Positions 21,986 to 33,640 of a DNA stretch of 64,000 nucleotides are shown piece after piece. The translations under genes were made by a program, and so were the position numbers. Origin of the DNA: Terana coerulea (lineage: Eukaryota; Basidiomycota; Agaricomycetes; Polyporales; Phanerochaetaceae). The DNA lies in NCBI GenBank assembly GCA_024811115.1, contig JAKOGH010000740.1, forward strand, positions 124,001-188,000, written 5' to 3'. How positions within the stretch are numbered: the stretch's first letter is position 1; each line of letters starts with the position of its first letter. The notes below the pieces were generated by a model. That model had not been told where the DNA came from. It was given only the letters and a program-made list of their open reading frames with translations, and made no database searches.

Positions 21986-23773
21986 CTATGCCCATGATGA
22001 GAACGTCTTATTTTGGCACTGGCAAACCAGCTTCCCTGTTCTCCTACAGCCCACGTTGTCCCTCCGGGCGCAAATTCGCTTCTCTCCCAGCCATCGCGGC
22101 GGTAGTCTGTCCAAAGCCGGTCGTACTGCTTGATGATGTCCCACCGGCGACGGCGCGACCGCATCGAGTCACACTGGTAACACGCACGCACAAACGCAGG
22201 TAGGGGAAACATAGCGTCGAAGAGCGGAAGGGGCTCAACCGCCACTTTGGATGGTGGAGGTACGGGGACGTCGTCGATACTACCAGATGTGAGATCCTTA
22301 TCCACCATGTCGATGTCCGCGTTACAGTCTGGAGCTCCGTCCTCGCTGGCAACGTCCCCATCCTCCTCATCACCAGTGTCATCACTGTCGCTGTCCAGTG
22401 GTACAAAGTCGTCGTCGTCTGCATCATCTTCCGGGAAATGAGTGAAGTTGAACGTCACCGCCGGCGGAACGTATCCTTCCGGCGGTGGGAGCCACGTCAT
22501 CATCGCCACCTTTGCGCGCTCGTGTTCCTCAGGGAGCGACTCCACGGGCACAAGCCAGCGCAGCGGCCCGTTTGTGTTCGTCATAGCACGGCGGAGGGCA
22601 TAAGAGAGGATGCGAGGATCGCAGACACGGGCGTACAGGTATTTGCATGTGGTGGCGAGCGCGAACATCGAAGGAAGCTCAAGATGTTGCAGGATCTCAG
22701 GGTAGAGCTCGATGGGCAGGTAGGTGACCGGTGCGTTCTGTTGGTCGAGAGCTGACTGCGCGACCGACATGTCTGGCCACTCTGGTGCGGGTGTTGACGA
22801 TACGCGCGACGGCCAACTGGGAGAAGGATTAACACACGAGCGCACCACCAATGTATGAAGAAGGCCCACGTGTCAGGTCGCAAGAATTGCCAGTAGTTGC
22901 AGTCTTGAAGTAGAGGGTATGTTAGTTGACTATCTCGGAAGCCATCCTCCAACGCCCGGATGGTGTGTTGTACGCCTTGCCTGCAGGGAAGAAGGCAGTC
23001 TGAGTATTGATGATTGATGCCTGTGACAGGGTCTTCAAGACTAGGATACCGATCCGCCATAGTCGATAGAGGGCAGTATGCCCACATGTTCCACTGCGTG
23101 CAGCGCGACGTGAGAAGGGCATAAGTAAGACAGCAAGAAACAGGATGCGCACGTTGTCTTTCCTTCCGTGAATTCACCACCTCGTATAATTCTCTGGCGA
23201 TAGTCAGGGCATCGTCAGCGTGTCCAATGTGCTTCGGGGGCGACAAACTACAGTCCGTCCAGTCCTGGAGAAAGGCCATGCATGCAAAATGGACAAATGT
23301 GTTGAATATGAGGGGACCGTACTTGCTTGCACTGCAATCTGCGTAACGGTTTTCGACGTGTCGCTCCCCATCCGCAACGATCTCTACTACTTCCCAAAAG
23401 CACCCTGAGTCCCCGTTCCGCACCCTCCTGACCGTCGCTTCTGCACCGGTGGGATGGAGCAGCTCATCGCCGTGGTGACGACAGACCTCGTAGCTGCCCT
23501 GCTCGTCGAAGTGGCCGATGGCGATGCAGTCGCCCCCGTAGCCCAAGTGAAATACGTCTCTCCCTTCGAGACCTTCAACCTCGTCGACGAAACGGCCGGC
23601 GCTGAGCGGGACACGTAGTGTCGCGACGAGCCCTCGCGTGAGAGCTTGTCAAACCCCGTCTTCAGGATCTCGTCAACGATATCCGATAGGTAGTCGTCGG
23701 AATCGAAGGTGAGCGCGGTAGGCCCACGCCCGGGGCGTATGCCACATAAGACGCAGAGCTCGTCATGGCCCAT
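21986..23773 (-). CDS. F-box protein, lineage-expanded family (frameshifted)
   Basis: F-box proteins recruit substrates to SCF ubiquitin ligases. Start 23773 gives MGHDELCVLCGIRPGRG. The N-terminal region (DYLSDIVDEILKTGFDKLS, GYGGDCIAIGHF) is followed by LTIARELYEVVNSRKE, and the F-box itself reads APVTYLPIELYPEILQHLEL...TCKYLYARV. Then come MTWLPPPEG, a long acidic stretch, PLPAFVRACYQCDSMRSR, a Trp/Arg-rich RLWTDYRRDGWERSEFAP block, and the C-terminus. Frame changes without introns occur near 23631-23633 (ccc), near 23040 and near 22045, each fitting one missing base. The end at 21986 follows the frame conserved in the decayed copies (GKLVCQCQ); the uncorrected frame stops at 21943. Two degraded relatives lie at 30.1-31.7 and 32.4-34.8 kb. 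Confidence 0.65.
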
Positions 23774-24442
23774 AGTTTCTCGGTAGGATGTCGTAAGTCG
23801 CGAATATGCGAATGCAAGAAAGAGATATGAATGGACATGGCAGAGATGGACGCGGTTAAAAGCAGGAGGAAAGGCGTAGGCAAGGGCGCGAACATCAGAT
23901 GCACAGCCGCTCTGTTGCTCGGCGGCGTTAGCACGATAAGCGCGCGGGATGTTCGTGGCCTGAAGTTGCAATTGGTGTTTGCAGTCTTGCTTGTGCCCAA
24001 TTTTGGCCTCAATAGGCTCAAGTATTATGGAATACGACGCACATTAGAGTAGTTGTAGACGCACGAGGATCTCTAAACAATTCCAGTATAAGGAAGAGGC
24101 ATGTCGATTTCCAGCATATTCCTTGCCTTATATAGTCAGTCGCCTTCCCCTTTTGGATGTTCAAGCAAGCTCTACACGGCGTGTTGTTCGATTAACATAC
24201 TCTATACGGCGTTGCTGAGAGTTTTCCGCGTTGTAAATCATGCTGGGGCAAATAGGATAAATATTCGCATGGAGGTGCGAGTACAAACGGACAAGACGAG
24301 CCAAAAGAAACCACGAACGGCAGAGAAGGCAAGGAAAATGTAAGCCTCGCATCACTTATCCAGGTTCTATATATCGTTCCTGCAAGTTAGAAGGGCGATG
24401 CATGAGATACATTACTCTTAAACCAAACTCCAAGCATTGTAC
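23774..24442. other. Intergenic, no supported feature
   Basis: Upstream of the F-box gene and downstream of the membrane-protein gene. The part around 24060-24420 is A+T-richer. Nothing further recognised. Confidence 0.45.
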
Positions 24443-25264
24443 TCACCTCGAGCCCAACATCCGAGATCTGCCTGTGACGCGATGATCCTTGCTCTCCAGC
24501 CGCACCGGCGCAGCGTTCTCCTTCCCAGAGCTAGTCGATGTCTTGGCTTTTGTCTTCTTCCTTGCCCCGAAGCCAGGCAATCCCTTGTTCGGCAATGGCC
24601 CTTTCCTTGGACTGCTCAACATCGCCTGCATCTTAGGCGGCTGGCGTTGTGATGGAGGTTGGCGTTGACTGAGCGGTGTACGGGGCTGATTAGCGAAGCG
24701 GGGACCGAGCTGAATGAGAGGCGTCGGTCGCTGCACGAGTTTCCGTGCGCCCGGAGCGTAGAGGCTGTCGCATGAGGCAAAACTTGGAATGGAGCTAGTT
24801 GTTAGGCTTGGACTGGCGAAGGAGGCTGGTGTTGCACTTGAGACGATAATCCTTGGTAACACCGGAGGGATGGAGGAGTCGGAGCACTGCGCATCTGGCG
24901 AGTGTAGTGATGCGCTTGTGTCTGCGCCCTTGCGAAAGAGTTGGAAGCGTTGCATAAGCGTACGCGCAGGAGGCAAGCTTGGATATTCGTTCGAGACAAA
25001 CTGGCTGGTGGAGTCACCAAGATGCATATGGATCCTTGAGCTGCCAGAGCAACATTGTAGGCGGTGTTGATGGCCGGCAACAATACGGAATCGGCTGCGG
25101 CGGTGGATACCCCAGAGCGCAAAGGCAACAAAGAGAACGACGACTATCACAAGGGCTAGCATGGCTAAGAACGGGCCCAAGGAGCCATGGAGAGGGTCGG
25201 TGCCTGTGTGGGCCTGAGTGTCGGCGACAGCGAAGGTGGATGAGTGTACGTTGGCTGTATCCAT
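24443..25264 (-). CDS. Single-pass membrane protein, unknown function
   Basis: A 273-residue open frame starting MDTANVHSSTF. Residues about 30-51 form a strong transmembrane segment (LAMLALVIVVVLFVAFALW) followed by Arg residues (GIHRRSRFR), which suggests the long C-terminal part is cytosolic. That part is Ser/Pro/Gln-rich, with a repeated SQRQPPSQRQPP and a basic end (GFGARKKTKAKTSTSSGKEN). The organisation, with a short N-terminal ectodomain, one membrane span and a low-complexity tail, is common in Agaricomycete surface proteins. Another exon with a signal peptide may lie upstream at 25265-25440, where an open minus-strand frame (LYASLLDFERLG) ends at a possible donor. No family recognised. 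Confidence 0.6.
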   Translation of the reverse strand: MDTANVHSSTFAVADTQAHTGTDPLHGSLGPFLAMLALVIVVVLFVAFALWGIHRRSRFRIVAGHQHRLQCCSGSSRIHMHLGDSTSQFVSNEYPSLPPARTLMQRFQLFRKGADTSASLHSPDAQCSDSSIPPVLPRIIVSSATPASFASPSLTTSSIPSFASCDSLYAPGARKLVQRPTPLIQLGPRFANQPRTPLSQRQPPSQRQPPKMQAMLSSPRKGPLPNKGLPGFGARKKTKAKTSTSSGKENAAPVRLESKDHRVTGRSRMLGSR

Positions 25265-26516
25265 CCGAGCTTCAAACGGGGGACCTATTGCGATCTTGGG
25301 TCAGGCTTCTGGAATGGCCGTAGTTCAACTTGAGGCGGATGCTTGGTCCTCACAGATTTGCGCGGTGGATGGAGGGTTGGATGCGTCTCTGATGTACCTG
25401 CCGAGACGTTCGAAGTCGAGAAGGCTGGCGTAGAGCGGCTGGCCGCACGGCGCAGACTCAATTAAAACCGGTGAGTAAGGGCACGCCCAGTGCTGCGTCA
25501 GCTATAATACGCCCCAACCGTTTGTACGCAGAGCGTTCTGGCTTGACTGTGCCGAACGCCGTGAACATCCTAGGCTGACCCAGGCTGACTCTCATATTTG
25601 GCTTATAGGTATAGATTTCGCCGCTCAGCTTGCGGCGTGACCTTACGGTCAGACCATTCTTCAACCTTGCATGCAGTATACCGACTGCAGAGACGTCTTC
25701 GCAAGAGACAGTCGTTTTTGGCTCGTTTTTGCCACGCGCCCTTGCCCGTGCACTGCAACTTCATCAGACTTCCCGGTTCAACGTGTTCGAGGCTTGCCGA
25801 GCAGCAGCTTCCGCCTGCGCAAGGGAGAGGGCTGCGTAGGGGATGTGGAAAACTTATGACTCATCGATTATGCACCGTTCACCAACGTCGCTGCGGCCGC
25901 GTTCCTCCTGATATCCACGCCGGTATGTATGAAGCATGGAAAGCCGAGGCGAGCCGCCGTTCCTTGGAGCGTATATGTGCCTCTCACAAATATTTTCTGT
26001 CGCTGATTCTGGCCAGACAAAACGTGAGAGGATATAATGTTATGTTGCGGTGACGATGGCGTGGCACTAAGAAGGAGCATTGGGATAGGCGACGAAACGA
26101 CTTCAAGTCGAATTGGGCGAATTTGACGAACTTGGCCGAGGCCCCCGGTCGATTAGATAACCACGTGGCTGATCGACATGGCGCCCCGCATCTCTTTGTC
26201 GCAACCTCCCCAACGAAAGCCCCGTGTGCGCAGGACACTGGACAGGACGACGACACCCTAGCCTTCGACGACGACCCCGACGACCTCGGCTGCGCAAGCG
26301 AGACATACTGCGCAGCACCTGAGCGATGGAAGAACGACAATCCCCAGGGGCAAAGCTGGCTGAAATATGCAAAAGCGGCCAAAGCGGTGATGGGCGCTTC
26401 GTGCTCTCCCCAACAGAACTGGAGGGTGGCGCGTATATAAGATACATTTCGACAGCCGGAATGCCCACGCCCTCCCCTTTTTCCTTCCCTTTTTCTCTTC
26501 TTGGTCTTTCCTTGCC
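25265..26516. other. Intergenic / desaturase promoter region
   Basis: Holds a possible upstream exon of the membrane-protein gene (25265-25440) and, at its right end, the promoter of the desaturase gene. Other open frames have no domain support. Confidence 0.4.
26434..26441 (+). promoter_or_regulatory. TATA box of desaturase gene
   Basis: TATATAAG within 'gcgcgtatataagatac', 83 bases before the ATG at 26517. Followed by a pyrimidine-rich stretch (26471-26512) typical of highly expressed fungal genes. Confidence 0.6.
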
Positions 26517-28170
26517 ATGTCTTCCGTCGTCGAGACACGAAGGCAGTCGCCGTCGCACATCCCGGTGCCGACCTTGAGGACACCACCGGTCGAGGAGGTT
26601 CCCGCGGACGCCAACATTGACGACAACTATGTCTCACATACGCTCAAAAACCAGAAGCCTCTGCCCCCGATCACGCTTCACAATCTCCTGGAGAACCTTC
26701 AGTGGTTGACGTTGTCCATCCTCACCCTCATTCCCGCCATCTCCATCTACGGCCTCTTCACCAGTCAAGTTGCGGTGGGCGACGTTCGTCTGGAGTGTCA
26801 TTTATTACTTCATCACGGGTCTCGGTGAGTCGCACTGCTGTCTTTCACGCGGACGACAAGATTGACCTTCGCCTGACAGGTATCACCGCGGGTTACCATC
26901 GTCTCTGGGCTCACCGGTCGTACAACGCGTCGAGGCCCCTTGAATACTTCCTGGCGGTTGCAGGAACCGGGGCTGTAGAGGGTTCAATCAAGTGGTGGTG
27001 CCGTGGCCACCGCGCCCACCATCGCTACACTGACACCGACCTGGACCCTTACAATGCTCACAAGGGCTTCTTCTTCTCGCACATCGGCTGGATGTTGGTT
27101 AAGCCCCGCTACAAGCCCGGTGTCGCCGACATTAGTGACCTGAGCAAGAGCCCCGTCATTCGCTGGCAGCACCGCTGGTACGTCTGGCTTATCATCGGCA
27201 TGGGCTTAGTTCTGCCTACCGTCGTTGCTGGACTCGGATGGGGCGACTGGAAGGGTGGCTTCTTTTACGCTGGCGCGGCCCGCCTTTGCTTCGTTCATCA
27301 CGTACGTGTGTAACATCCCTGAGCCATGCGCAAACTAAGTCCCTCCATAATAGTCCACTTTCTGCGTCAACTCGCTTGCTCACTGGCTTGGCGAGTCTCC
27401 TTTCGACGACAAGCACACCCCGCGAGATCACTTCATTACCGCGCTCGTTACTGTTGGCGAAGGATACCACAACTTCCATCATCAGTTTCCCATGGATTAT
27501 CGCAATGCCATCAAGTGGTATCAGTACGATCCTACGAAGTGGTTCATCTGGGTTTGCTCGCAGATGGGACTTGCCAGCCACTTGAAAGTGTTCCCGGAGA
27601 ACGAGGTCAAGAAGGGACAGTTGACGATGCAGCTCAAGAGGCTCCGTGAGACTCAAGAAGGCCTGGCCTGGGCGCCAGAGGTAGAGAAATTGCCCATCAT
27701 CAGTTGGGAAAGCTGTGAGTTGCCACCTTGTATTGACTGTGACAGCAAAATAACGATACTCGAATCTAGTCCAGGAACAAGCTGTCATGCGTCCGTTGAT
27801 CGTCGTCGCTGGATTCATTCATGACGTCGCCGACTTCCTTGACGAGCACCCTGGTGGACGTCATCTGCTCACTAAGTTCATCGGCAAGGACGCAACGACG
27901 GCTTTCTTCGGTGGCGTATATGACCATTCAAATGCTGCACACAACGTACGTTGGATCGATTAGTTCTCTGTAATGCGATGCTGACTGCTTTCCGTGCAGT
28001 TGCTTTCCATGAAACGTGTAGGGGTCCTGCACGGTGGAATCCAACATGGTCTCCAGGATAAGAACATTCCACCAGCTCAACGACTTCGCATTGCGAGGTA
28101 CAACGAGATGGGCGGTTCACCGTACAACTCGTCCACCGCTCTTTCCGACGGCGAGGGTATCCTCGGCTGA
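26517..28170 (+). CDS. OLE1: Stearoyl-CoA (delta-9) fatty acid desaturase with C-terminal cytochrome b5
   Basis: An ER-membrane di-iron desaturase that introduces the cis-9 double bond into palmitoyl- and stearoyl-CoA. The three histidine boxes are present: HRLWAH, HRAHH and HNFHH (in [11 protein letters not shown]). A C-terminal cytochrome b5 domain supplies electrons: [13 protein letters not shown]...[13 protein letters not shown], with the haem-ligand His in HPGG and the second in DHS. Introns follow ITGLG, CFVHH, SWES and NAAHN. Stop TGA at 28168-28170. Around 26760-26766 the N-terminal frame (YGLFTS) must slip by one base to reach [19 protein letters not shown], so the raw sequence carries an indel there. 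All catalytic residues are intact, so the gene is probably functional and the indel an error. Confidence 0.92.
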
Positions 28171-28939
28171 GCCGTCCTCGTTTGGTCTCATGCTATCATC
28201 GCTTGCATTGTCGTTCGCTGTGGGGTTCTCTGTGTATGTACATATCATCCATAATCGTCATCACTCAGACTTTGGTCACTGTTTGGGAAGAGATCTTCTA
28301 CGAAGGGGAGAAGGTGTCCATTTCGTGTCGCTACTATTTTGGTTCGCACTCGCGTAGATCTAAATACGTAGGCTGTCCGCTACTGTCATGGTTAGCAGGT
28401 AGCTTGATAGTACAATATAGAGGACTGCGAAAGTATTCCGCGCCAGTGCGCAGATGATCTGCTCCTGCTCGGGCTCTCAGAGCATGTAAGATCGAGCTTA
28501 GGTACGGTGCGCCCAAGGTACGTCGCAATTGACTTAAGAACTCTTCGAATGTAACGCCTCTACTTCCACAGTGACAATGAGGTCGCGTTGCGGGCTGCAG
28601 CCGCACAGTACAAATGAGTTTTGCATGAGGACTACGCTCCAGCACTCAGGTGCGGAATTTGACGCACCCTAGGCGCATCAACACGAGGCTACTCAACGCC
28701 CGCCATTGGTTCGACTTGCGAAGCAGCTCCACGGTCGGCAACGTCAGCCTACAATATAACCATATCGAGTGAGCAGCCCAGCTAGTCCCGGAGAAGGCAA
28801 ACGTGACTTTGTTGATTCAGAATCAACGGAGGCTGACCGGCGCTTCCTCTCCTCCAACATATAAAACCCGCCCGCTGCAGGCCTTGTTCCCTCAACCCGC
28901 CTCAAGCAAACTCCCTCATCGGGTGGGTTCCTGTTCTCT

Positions 28940-28957
28940 GGCCTCACAAGCGAGGCC
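28940..28957. repeat. Short inverted repeat GGCCTC/GAGGCC
   Basis: GGCCTC-acaagc-GAGGCC. Related to the palindromes at 29006-29017 and 29115-29128, all built around CCTC...GAGG. Confidence 0.6.
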
Positions 28958-29005
28958 AGCGAGCAAGGCCTGGGGACCCAGGTGATGTATGAGTTGCTTT
29001 CTTTT

Positions 29006-29017
29006 CTCGCATGCGAG
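29006..29017. repeat. 12-bp perfect palindrome CTCGCATGCGAG
   Basis: Perfect palindrome, one of a cluster of CCTC...GAGG motifs in this gene-poor stretch. Confidence 0.65.
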
Positions 29018-29114
29018 GTCAGCAAGCAAGCGCAATAGTGCAGACGGAGTCCCTGCACAGGGCAATTGCGGAGGCTTGCCTCGCTTCGGTGCATCATAGT
29101 CGCTTGATTTCTGA

Positions 29115-29128
29115 CCTCGCATGAGAGG
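29115..29128. repeat. Short inverted repeat CCTC-gcatga-GAGG
   Basis: Third member of the cluster, about 110 bases from the previous one. Confidence 0.55.
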
Positions 29129-29271
29129 CCGGAAAGCACCGCCCGGAGAACACAGGTCGCGATGTATCGAGCAGGCGGACTCAACAAACAGGTGCGTCCC
29201 GAGGGAGGGTGGGCATGATCTTTGTGCCCGTCCTGGTGCTGGCCTCTTCGTGGTCCTCAGGACAAGTACGT

Positions 29272-29294
29272 CTCAGGTCATGAGTCGACCTGAG
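29272..29294. repeat. Inverted repeat CTCAGGTC/GACCTGAG
   Basis: Perfect 8-bp arms separated by a 7-base loop (29272-29279 and 29287-29294). Confidence 0.6.
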
Positions 29295-30089
29295 AGGGAA
29301 ACCAACTGGCACCAAATATTGCTTCTTCTTAAGCATCTTCACACTGATCACTCTTCAGGGATGCTGGTGCAACACAGGCTACTGACAACCCATTTCCAAG
29401 TGGGTTCTCTTTTTATCCTTTCTTCTGTGTCGCTGACAACCAGGTAATTTTGGTCTTAGGTGACATGCCATGCCATTTAAGATATTCTATGTAGGCTTAC
29501 GGACGTGGCTTGTTCTCGATGTCGCGTTGTTCTCGTGAATATTTAAGTATGTGCAGTCTTGCTCTCATCTGGATCCCCCAAGTGCACGGGTAAAGAGTTA
29601 CAGGACTTCTACAAAGCATGTATGGTATCCATGAGCATTGCCTTCGAGTATAGTGTAGAGCTACCCCGACAAATTCAATTCTGCTGCTTGTCTGCTGCAG
29701 TCTGTTTGCGTAATAATTAGGATGTTATCCAGGCTAGTGCTGCTATTAGGCCTATATATATGGGTCGATCCAAGCCTTCCAGCATCTCCCTCGACAAGTC
29801 ACGCACTGTTGTCTATCGTTGTGGCGTTATCTCGCCCTATCGGGTCATGATCACCATCGGACTACAACGTGGCGTTGGTCCCGCATGACAAGCGCCCCTC
29901 CCAGACTTCCTCTTTACTCCGAGTCCGAGTCGCCAACTCAGTAATAACCACTATCCTTATTTGTGATCGTATCTTCATCATGCCTCTTCTCCATGTATAT
30001 CGCACATCCTTTCGTGGATTGGTCGAGCTCAAGCGAATATTCCAGTAGCCATTTCATTCCGACACATCAATCAAACAGTCTACCCTCCC

Positions 30090-31735
30090 GAGACATGGAT
30101 GCACGGTGATGCAGGCGGTTTACCCTCTTCTTTCTTCACTTCCAATGTCCATCTGGCAGCCATGGGCTGCTGGGACGAGTCTGTGTACTTTGCGCCATAC
30201 GCCACGGCGATGGACCTACGTTTTTCACCCGGCAACGTCGAAGTCCACGCACAGTTCATCGCCGATGAGATCCTGCAATCCGGGATGGAAGAGCTGTCGG
30301 AAGTGGAACTTGACACCATTATATTCTAACTGCTCGGCGTTGAACGCTACACGATGGTAGGTGAAGTGACGAATATATTCTACGCTCCGGGTGGCATCGT
30401 CGGCGTCGAGCATTTTAGCGATAAACAAGGATGCTGCAAGGTGTGCCATTGCACAGGTCAAGATCTCCTTCCCTCCGGAACCTACGCCATTCTTCGGAAA
30501 GCGGGCTACGGAATGGGCTACCGCTTCGTGTTTTACCGGAAACAGTGAGAGACTCAATGAAAACGGAGAGCGGCACTCGGAGGAGCGTGGCACGGTTTGT
30601 GGCCTTTCCTTTAGTGTGTACAACCTGGCTGCCACGAGATGTATCTGGCCTATCTACAGGAGTGGGTGGTCTGCAAGCTCCCTCGCCCAACTGCATTGGA
30701 TCTGCCGATAATCCCCTTACCATCCCACGTGAACTACACGAGGCCGTCAATAGTAGACGGAAAGAACTCAGTACGTGTCTGTTTACGTGTGTGCTCCGAT
30801 TGGTCGCTCACATCTGGTCTGTAGTGGACGAAGGCACACTAGGCTGCGTGGATTATGGTGCAGCTATCCTCAGTCTGTTTGATCTTGAAACACACACGAA
30901 CTATCAGTTCACTGATGAACTCATCCACTGCAGGAAGGGAGTTGAATATACGGCAAACCCTTTGCGTAAAGGACTATGGGGAGATCAGCTCATCTAGCCA
31001 CTTCTTGAGGATTGTCAATATTGGGAATTTATCTGGCCAGACAAGTACGTGTTGTCCACTACACCTCATATCCTTCCATCTCACGTGTAAAACAGCTGGC
31101 CGTCTTGGGTCTCTTTGGCTCCAGCAGACTGGGTAGACATAGCTGTCACAGCCTCTGCTGTCCAGCAAGTCAACGCGCCTATCACAAGCCTCCCAACAGA
31201 GCTGTACCTGCACATTTTGCCAAACCTGGAGCTCAAGGACATGTTCACTCTTGGCTGCACATGTAGGACGATGTTCACTCTTGTACTGGATCCGCGTACA
31301 CTTGCCACCGGGCTTCGTCATGCGATGACCGACCGCTGACGGTCCACTGCGCTGGCTTATGCCTGTTGCCTCGCTATCCAGCCGAATGGAAACGAGCACG
31401 CTACGCAATGGTGACGTGGCTGCCTTCCACTGAAGTCGTCGGACCTGAAGCCCTTACCAATGAGCTCGCTGGTCTAGAGACCCCACTCGAACCCCTTCCG
31501 GCTCTTCGACACCGACTTTCCACTGGCCGCCTTTGTGCGGGCTTGCCACAACTGTGCATCCATGTGCTCTCGGCTTCGACGATAGGGTATCATCAAGCAA
31601 TTCAACAAGCTGTGGGGGACTACCGCCAAGATGGGTGGGAGCGGAGCGATTTTGCGCCAGAAGATACCATTTGGGCTTATGACGCAGGTACCGACACACT
31701 AAAGTGCCAGTGTAGTCAACGGGAGATGTTGTGAG
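30090..31735 (+). pseudogene. Decayed F-box paralogue A
   Basis: Degenerate relative of the F-box gene at 21986-23773, on the opposite strand. Recognisable pieces in the same order are: ADEILQSGMEELSEVE, GVEHFSDKQGCCKVC, NPLTIPRELHEAVNSRRKE, DYGAAILSLFDLETHTNYQF, LLEDCQYWEF, the F-box region VNAPITSLPTELYLHILPNLEL...TCRTMFTLVLDPRTLATGLRHAMTDR, MVTWLPSTEVVG, AFVRACHNCASM and DTLKCQCS at the end. At least five stops or frame changes separate them, e.g. TAA after DTIIF, TGA after YRKQ, TAG after GDQLI, TGA after AMTDR. The acidic linker of the intact gene is missing. The number and type of lesions exceed what single-base errors explain. Confidence 0.82.
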
Positions 31736-32439
31736 GTGAATGTTACCTAGAGCATTTTAGTATCGTTCATGGCCCTATTCATGTGCATTCGACTGCATTG
31801 CGATGGTGTAGTACAGCTACAGGATGGGGTCACTCTATGCCATGACACTATTATAATACTATGCTACAATCCTGAGTCCTCTTTCAACCAATCGCAGCAC
31901 CTTTGCCGACTCTTCAAAACATCGTCACACAAACTGCTCCTGTGAGGTTTTGTCTTTTTCATCCATGATTCTTGTTGCCTGAGGATTACAGCTGTTTGCA
32001 ATAATAATGGCACCAGCGCTCGCGGGGGATGTTCAGCGCGGCGCGCAATCTCAGCGCTTCAGCTCCAACCGTGCAAGCGCCTATTCGGCAAGCCCAATGC
32101 TCTCTTTATTCTCTCGCTCACCTTTGCTATGTAATCCTTATACTTCAAGTGCTCAAATAATATATGTGTATCTTATATACTTATAGAATAAGTTTGCTGA
32201 ATTTTGTAATACAATGATAGTGCACTATGAGAGAAGATTGCTTGGAGTTGCAACAAGCGGCATGTCGGCTAAAGACTCGGAGCTCGCCGAAGAGGGGGCG
32301 CTTCACATGACGTTGCACTCCGCGTGGAATCGTCGTGTGCCATGAGTACTAGTGCCATTATTTTTGCAAACAGCTGTAATATTGAAGTACTCTAGCAAAC
32401 AGCTGGCAACAAGTATATCCCGACGCATCAGTTGCAACC
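31736..32439. other. A+T-rich spacer, no supported feature
   Basis: Spacer between the two decayed F-box copies. Visibly richer in A+T around 32110-32230. No terminal repeats or open frame recognised. Confidence 0.45.
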
Positions 32440-32889
32440 GGCAACTTGAAGGCGACCCATCCAAGACATGGCGTACTGCAAAGCAAAGAGCAGGGATGAT
32501 GCAGGTCGAAGACTTCACCTCTTCTCTTTCAACATCCACCCATGGGCTGCTGGGACAAACTTTGTGTTCTCTGTGCCATACGCACAGGCTACGGACCTGA
32601 AATATTTGACAGCGCTGCCTTTCTCTAAAAGAGAGCGCGGGAGTCATTCGCGAAAGAGATCGCAAAAAGCAGGGCTGGAAGAAGTTAGAACTCACAGAAG
32701 AAGACATCGCCACTATGCTCCTAGAACCTCTTAGCATCGAAATATGCATGAACCGGCGAGAGCGTGTGTTACAGGACCCAAGAGGAGGAATACACGAGTA
32801 CTTACCGTACCGACGAAATGGTGGCCGTCGGACACTTCGATCGCGAGCGAGTGTCATGAACTTCTGGGCGTCTCTAGGGTATTCTTTTC

Positions 32890-33640
32890 ATTTCCATTGT
32901 CTTCTACCCCTATCTATTGTTCTTTCATCGATACCGTGGTTTCTGTATGTTTCTCTATTGTTCTGGACCGCTCTAGTACATACACGAGGATACCGGGTGG
33001 TACTGTACAGTTTAGGACTACACATGTATAAGTAGCTATTGTCTGCAACAGAAAGCCAGTCTCAAGCTGGTCTGTTCCCCAGCTAGTTACTCGGAGACTG
33101 CACCACTATTTCTGTCCCCAGTTGAGAGCGTCGCACTGGTACAGTTGTACTAGTTGTTGTTGACAGCGAGGGAGAATCACGAGGCATGTGGCTGTACTGG
33201 TCGCACCCTCCATCCGTCTGGGACCCACGCAACACTTCGACTGGCAGGTGCATCAGCAAAAGAGTGCTGCACTGACGCCCTGACAGCCCTGACGCCATCT
33301 GACAAGCACTGATAAACAATTAGACGCCTGAGTTCGAGCCCGTAGGGCCGTGTTCCTTAGTATTTTTTAATTTAACTTTATTCTATGTTGCCTCAGCACC
33401 AAAAGTAAAGTATGCAACATATTTTCTACATGCCAAATGTTTGTGGATTGCTTGGGGAAGCCCAAACTTGCGAGAGGTGCTGAACAGGTCTGAGAGCGCT
33501 CGACGAGCCGGCTGAGACTGACGCCCCTGATGGCCTGACGAGCCCTGATAAAGCTTTATCAGGGCTCGTCAGCGCCTCTACGGTTTTGCTGATGTGGCGC
33601 ATCGGGATATGGCGCACGCTACGTTAAGGTCGTGGTGAGT
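32890..33640. mobile_element. Insert within F-box paralogue B (type unknown)
   Basis: Sequence present only in paralogue B, lying between GHFDRE-like and FLQEWLDC-like coding remnants, where the intact gene has about 150 bases of coding sequence. It carries the 38-bp perfect palindrome at 33535-33572 and imperfect repeats of ctgacgcc/ccctga (33270-33295 and 33518-33545). I found no clear terminal inverted repeats or target duplication, so element class is unassigned and the ends are approximate. Confidence 0.4.
33535..33572. repeat. 38-bp perfect palindrome
   Basis: Each arm is 19 bases (CTGACGAGCCCTGATAAAG and its reverse complement) with no spacer; the centre is AAGCTT. On a transcript it would fold into an uninterrupted 19-bp hairpin. 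Flanking bases at 33534 and 33573 do not pair. Confidence 0.95.

Larger units (their letters stand above)
28171..30089. other. Gene-poor stretch with short palindromes
   Basis: No supported gene. Contains four short inverted-repeat motifs between 28940 and 29294 (listed separately). The open frames here appear incidental. Confidence 0.5.

Noticed and set aside
28744..29187. 147-residue minus-strand open frame
   Set aside because: Its composition reflects the CCTC/GAGG palindromes rather than protein-like sequence, and no splice partners were found.
33320..33350. GAGTTCGAGCCC resembling a tRNA T-loop / B box
   Set aside because: The flanking bases do not form a T-stem and no acceptor, D or anticodon arm could be placed upstream.
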